64,000 nucleotides of DNA, taken from Pedobacter cryotolerans. Its GTDB lineage: Bacteria > Bacteroidota > Bacteroidia > Sphingobacteriales > Sphingobacteriaceae. Positions 60,967-64,000 of the stretch are shown here, piece by piece. The notes beneath the pieces are model-generated. The model saw nothing but the letters and a program-made list of their open reading frames with translations. It made no database searches and was not told the DNA's origin. Position numbers and translations under genes: made by a program. Every line of letters begins with the position of its first letter. Position 1 is the first letter of the stretch. Location: contig NZ_SWBO01000001.1 in assembly GCF_005116475.1 (NCBI RefSeq), forward strand, positions 310,001-374,000. Direction: 5' to 3'.

Positions 60967-61992
60967 TTAGCTACTTTTTTGCAATGTAAATGCGAATGTT
61001 GTGCCAATATTTGGCGTGCTCCGTACAGAAATGGTTTGCTCATGTGCTTCTAAAATATGTTTTACAATCGCTAATCCTAAACCTGTTCCTCCTTCTTGTC
61101 TGCTTCTGTGCGAATCAATTCTATAAAAACGTTCAAATAATCGAGGTAAATGCTTTTCTTCAATACCAATACCGTCATCGGTAACTTCAATTAAAAACTG
61201 ATCATGTAATTCGAAAATCTTTATTGCCGTAGAGCCATTTTCATTGCCATATTTGATAGAGTTCTGCATCAGGTTAATCATTATTTGCCTAATTTTTTCT
61301 CTATCAGCAGAAACGAACGTTGGTGCTGTATATTTATCCTTAAATGATAATTTTATTTTATGACTAGTGGCCCGATCTTCTAAATTTTCCATTACTTCTT
61401 TTGCCAATAAAACAAAATCAAATTTTGTATAGTTAATTGGCATTTCTCCAGTTTCCAATTTCGAGATTGCATCCAAATCATTAATCAAATAACTTAATCT
61501 TTCTACATTGTTGGCCGCTTTTTTTAAAAACTTAACCGCCATATCTGGGTCGTCAACTATACAATCTTGCAAAGTTTCTACATAACCCTGTATAGCAAAG
61601 AGTGGTGTTTTAAACTCATGAGATACATTTGATAAAAATTCTCTTCTAAATTGTTCCTGCTTTTTTAGCAAATCAATTTCTCTTTTCTTTGCTCCAGCCC
61701 ATTCTTTAACCTCTTGTTCCACATCATTTATTGGATCAGAACTTACGTATTCTCCTAAAGCTTCTTTTAAATCTTTTCCAAGTTTTAAATTGTGGATTAG
61801 TTTATAAATGAGCTTAATTTTAGTATAAATGTATTTTTCGAAAAGATAATAAAACACCAAAAAACTGGTAATAAAAGAAATACCAAACGATACTAAAAGA
61901 TAATACCAACTGTGTTGAAAATAGAAATTTACTATGCCTATGGAAAGTCCTACGGCAAGTGCGGTAATTAAAACGAGTACACTAAGCTTCAT
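60967..61992 (-). CDS. PhoR-like sensor histidine kinase
   Basis: 341 residues: two membrane helices (LVLITALAVGLSIGIVNFYF, YYLLVSFGISFITSFLVFYYL) with almost no periplasmic loop, then HisKA (FLSNVSHEFKTPLFAIQGYVETL, phospho-His about 124), and HATPase with IMINLMQNSIKYGNENG, VTDDGIGIEEKHLPRLFERFYR and GGTGLGLAIVKHIL. The short sensory part is like PhoR-type kinases that sense through a partner. No response regulator is adjacent. Its start is preceded by GTTAAG-N5-GTTAAG, as for the DUF47 operon. Confidence 0.9.
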   Translation of the reverse strand: MKLSVLVLITALAVGLSIGIVNFYFQHSWYYLLVSFGISFITSFLVFYYLFEKYIYTKIKLIYKLIHNLKLGKDLKEALGEYVSSDPINDVEQEVKEWAGAKKREIDLLKKQEQFRREFLSNVSHEFKTPLFAIQGYVETLQDCIVDDPDMAVKFLKKAANNVERLSYLINDLDAISKLETGEMPINYTKFDFVLLAKEVMENLEDRATSHKIKLSFKDKYTAPTFVSADREKIRQIMINLMQNSIKYGNENGSTAIKIFELHDQFLIEVTDDGIGIEEKHLPRLFERFYRIDSHRSRQEGGTGLGLAIVKHILEAHEQTISVRSTPNIGTTFAFTLQKSS

Positions 61993-62014
61993 GAAGCTAA
62001 TTTACAGTTTCTAA

Positions 62015-62031
62015 GTTAAGAAATTGTTAAG
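62015..62031 (-). promoter_or_regulatory. GTTAAG-N5-GTTAAG direct repeat before the sensor kinase gene
   Basis: GTTAAG at 62015-62020 and 62026-62031, 11-bp period, 23 bases before the kinase ATG. Same motif and period as at 60628-60644. Lies in the 58-base gap after the TIGR03915 gene. Confidence 0.6.
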
Positions 62032-62050
62032 CTATTTAAATTACCAAAAG

Positions 62051-62812
62051 CTAACTTAACTGTTTTTCAGTTAAATACTTCCAATAGCGTTTTGGTACAT
62101 GTTGTACATGTAATTTAGTGTTTTTTCTTGATTCTATATTTGTGCTTTTAAAATAATCTTTCCATAAATTCGCATACATTTCTTCGGTGCCGTTTAATTG
62201 TTGTACAGTTGGCTGTTTTAAATTTTTTGCATTCAATTCTATCGTAATTTCGGTTACCGAAAGTAAATCATAAAATAACCCATAACGCCTCTTTAAATCA
62301 TAAATAATCCATTGTTGGTCGGCATATCTATCTTTAAAATGTTTTACAATTAAAGGTAAAACATTAAAATCTGGATCAATGCCGCAATAAAACATGCCAT
62401 CAGCCGTATGCTGAAAACGGATAAAAGCTTCCATTCTATGTTTTTCTCTTTCAACTTTGGTAGCAATTTGTGCTATTGCTAAAACATGTTCGTTTCCAAA
62501 ATTTTTTTCCGCACCTGCGGGATGATTGAAAATGTAATTGGAAAACTGAAAAAGTGAATTAAAAATTTCTGGTAGTTCTGATAGGTAGGCACAATAAAAT
62601 CTTCTGCGCCATTGTTTATCTAAACGTTTTTGCAGGCCATTCCAAACTCGGTCTGCTTTTGCCCTGTTGTTTACAATCTTTAAACTTTCTGTAAAAGCAT
62701 CTGGCTGAAATACTTTCTCTGTTTGAAGTAATACTGTTTTAGGTTTTCGCTCAAAATACTCGAAAACAGCCGTTAATAAGCCCTCTAAACTTCCATCAAA
62801 AACGTAAATCAT
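62051..62812 (-). CDS. TIGR03915-type putative DNA metabolism protein
   Basis: 253 residues: starts MIYVFDGSLEGLLTAVFEYF, then VWNGLQKRLDKQWRRRFYCAYLSE, HRMEAFIRFQHTADGMFYCGIDPDFNVLPLIVKHFKDRYADQQWIIYD split in my reading into family blocks, and a C-terminal ...KLHVQHVPKRYWKYLTEKQ. This is the fixed partner of the radical-SAM gene upstream (TAA and ATG abut), a pair described as putative DNA modification or repair. The PKRYW tail motif is typical. Activity unknown. Confidence 0.88.
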   Translation of the reverse strand: MIYVFDGSLEGLLTAVFEYFERKPKTVLLQTEKVFQPDAFTESLKIVNNRAKADRVWNGLQKRLDKQWRRRFYCAYLSELPEIFNSLFQFSNYIFNHPAGAEKNFGNEHVLAIAQIATKVEREKHRMEAFIRFQHTADGMFYCGIDPDFNVLPLIVKHFKDRYADQQWIIYDLKRRYGLFYDLLSVTEITIELNAKNLKQPTVQQLNGTEEMYANLWKDYFKSTNIESRKNTKLHVQHVPKRYWKYLTEKQLS

Positions 62813-64000
62813 TTAAAAAAGTATCAGTTGGTTGTTATCTGTTTTAAGATATTTGCTATTGCTTTCTGCTAAAATAAAACCTTTAATTTGGGTAGCCTGA
62901 TAATCTTTTAACTGAAATGGAGTATCTGCACATTTAATAAAATGTTTGGCTCTATTATAAGAAATGCCAATGTTTTTAAGTTGATAAATATGTAGTTTTC
63001 CAAATTTGCGAGCTTGTACAATTTTATTAGCCGAGCCTACGCCAATACCTGGTACTCGTAAAATCATTCGATAATCTGCCGTATTAATATCAATTGGAAA
63101 GTGTTGTAGGTTTCGCAGTGCCCAACTTAATTTCGGATCTATGTCTATATCCAAATGTGGATTGGCATCGTTTAATAATTCTCTGACATTAAAGCCATAA
63201 AAACGCATTAGCCAATCTGTTTGGTACAATCTGTTTTCACGTAATAAAGGCGGTTGTGTACCTAAAACTGGCATTCGAGTATCATTACTTATCGGTATGT
63301 AACCAGAATAATAAACTCTTCTTAGCGCAAAACTTTTATAAAACCGATCTGCAGTATACATAATGTCTTTATCAGTTTCTGGTGTTGCGCCAATCACCAT
63401 TTGGGTACTTTGCCCCGCTGGTACAAATTTAGGTACACTCTTAATCAGCTTTTTCTCATCTTTAAATTGCACCACTTGGTTTTGAACAAAATCTAACGAT
63501 CTGATCACCTCTCCATGTGTTTTTTCTGGAGCTAAAAGTTTTAACCCACTTTCAGTTGGCATTTCTAAGTTGATACTCATTCTGTCAGCATACAAACCAG
63601 CTTCTTTAATTAACTCATCACTAGCTCCCGGTATGGTTTTTAAATGAATATATCCGTTATAATTTTCTTCTAATCGTAGCTTTTTTACCACTCTTAAAAG
63701 CCTTTCCATTGTAAAATCAGCATTTTTAAAAATGCCAGAGCTTAAAAATAAACCTTCAATATAGTTTCGGCGGTAAAAGTTCATGGTTAATTCTACCACT
63801 TCATCCACCGTAAAGGCCGCTCGCTCTATATCGTTACTTTTTCGAGATACGCAATAAGCACAATCGAATATACAATGGTTAGTCAAAAGAATTTTTAAGA
63901 GCGAAACGCAACGGCCATCTTCGGTATAAGTATGGCAAATACCAGATGAGTGTCCATTTCCAACGCCTTTATTTGTATTTTTTCTATCGCTACCGCTTGA
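62813..64000 (-). CDS. Putative DNA modification/repair radical SAM protein (5' end outside window)
   Basis: Radical SAM enzyme of the TIGR03916 type. The frame is open to the window edge: upstream of the internal TTG at 63886 it still codes the family start GVGNGHSSGICHTYTEDGRC, so 63886 is not the true start. Iron-sulfur ligands are in LTNHCIFDCAYCVSRKS (C-x3-C-x2-C), followed by FYRRNYIEGLFLSSGIF, NGYIHLKTIPGA and ADRMSINLEMPTE. The C-terminus has helix-hairpin-helix DNA-binding features (ILRVPGIGVGSANKIVQAR). Coupled with the TIGR03915 gene. Confidence 0.9.
   Translation of the reverse strand, partial: SSGSDRKNTNKGVGNGHSSGICHTYTEDGRCVSLLKILLTNHCIFDCAYCVSRKSNDIERAAFTVDEVVELTMNFYRRNYIEGLFLSSGIFKNADFTMERLLRVVKKLRLEENYNGYIHLKTIPGASDELIKEAGLYADRMSINLEMPTESGLKLLAPEKTHGEVIRSLDFVQNQVVQFKDEKKLIKSVPKFVPAGQSTQMVIGATPETDKDIMYTADRFYKSFALRRVYYSGYIPISNDTRMPVLGTQPPLLRENRLYQTDWLMRFYGFNVRELLNDANPHLDIDIDPKLSWALRNLQHFPIDINTADYRMILRVPGIGVGSANKIVQARKFGKLHIYQLKNIGISYNRAKHFIKCADTPFQLKDYQATQIKGFILAESNSKYLKTDNNQLILF

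Noticed and set aside
1..64000. Search for tRNA, rRNA, CRISPR arrays, complete insertion sequences or prophage blocks
   Set aside because: None could be supported by eye; KilA-N and Fic are single genes, not a prophage.

Overview
The window is about 64 kb of AT-rich chromosome that reads as Bacteroidota, most probably Sphingobacteriaceae and close to Pedobacter. Reasons: promoter elements of the Bacteroidota type (TAnnTTTG, with TTTG or TTG upstream), weak or absent Shine-Dalgarno sequences, family content (DUF2911, DUF1543, KTSC, S41 protease with tail domain, TSP3-OmpA, GH109, SSS symporter with a PIG-L partner), and the palindromic intergenic repeats common in this phylum. The genus is inferred. 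No rRNA, tRNA, CRISPR array or complete insertion sequence was seen.

Layout. 1-6.7 kb: the 3' end of infB, then surface-glycan genes (SAM methyltransferase, StrF-like glycosyltransferase, and a reverse-strand operon of MsbA-like ABC exporter, GT2 and DUF5672). 6.8-20.9 kb: housekeeping and envelope genes (meaB GTPase, aminopeptidase P, OmpA-like porin, ridA with a tiny upstream membrane ORF, EamA transporter, recG, serine hydrolase, fumC, lipoproteins, S1/P1 nuclease, LMW phosphatase). 20.9-26.3 kb: a cyanophycin module, with cphA divergent from cphB and an isoaspartyl peptidase/asparaginase, so polymer synthesis and two-step breakdown are encoded together. 26.4-34.1 kb: Ctp protease, CapA-like and NlpC/P60 envelope proteins, and pdhA-pdhC (E1 alpha and E2 without E1 beta).

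34.1-39.4 kb is an accessory islet between pdhC and hisS: a class II Fic protein bracketed by two 75-bp direct repeats (about 87 percent identical) full of GTGGGC/GCCCAC half-sites, then a probably frameshifted adenine methyltransferase with no restriction partner. hisS itself seems to have absorbed two intergenic repeats into its reading frame. 39.4-53 kb: stress and signalling genes (NTF2-like, lone receiver, OsmC, alpha/beta hydrolase, DnaJ-KTSC), two convergent DUF2911 paralogues, a KilA-N gene with an early stop codon, and an operon of PIG-L deacetylase, a 43-residue membrane protein and an SSS symporter. 53-58.4 kb: a GH109-like oxidoreductase-fold enzyme near CAAACGTTTG palindromes, Cu/Zn SOD, a frameshifted exbD, and a zincin-like lipoprotein whose signal peptide is cut by a G10 tract, a likely phase-variation switch. 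58.6-62 kb: phosphate genes (DUF47-PiT operon and a PhoR-like kinase), both preceded by GTTAAG direct repeats with an 11-bp period that resemble a Pho box. The window ends in a radical-SAM/TIGR03915 DNA-repair-like pair, cut by the right edge.

Reading limits: family calls are from recognising motifs by eye, without any database search; single-base frameshifts could be sequencing errors; promoter calls rest on short consensus matches.
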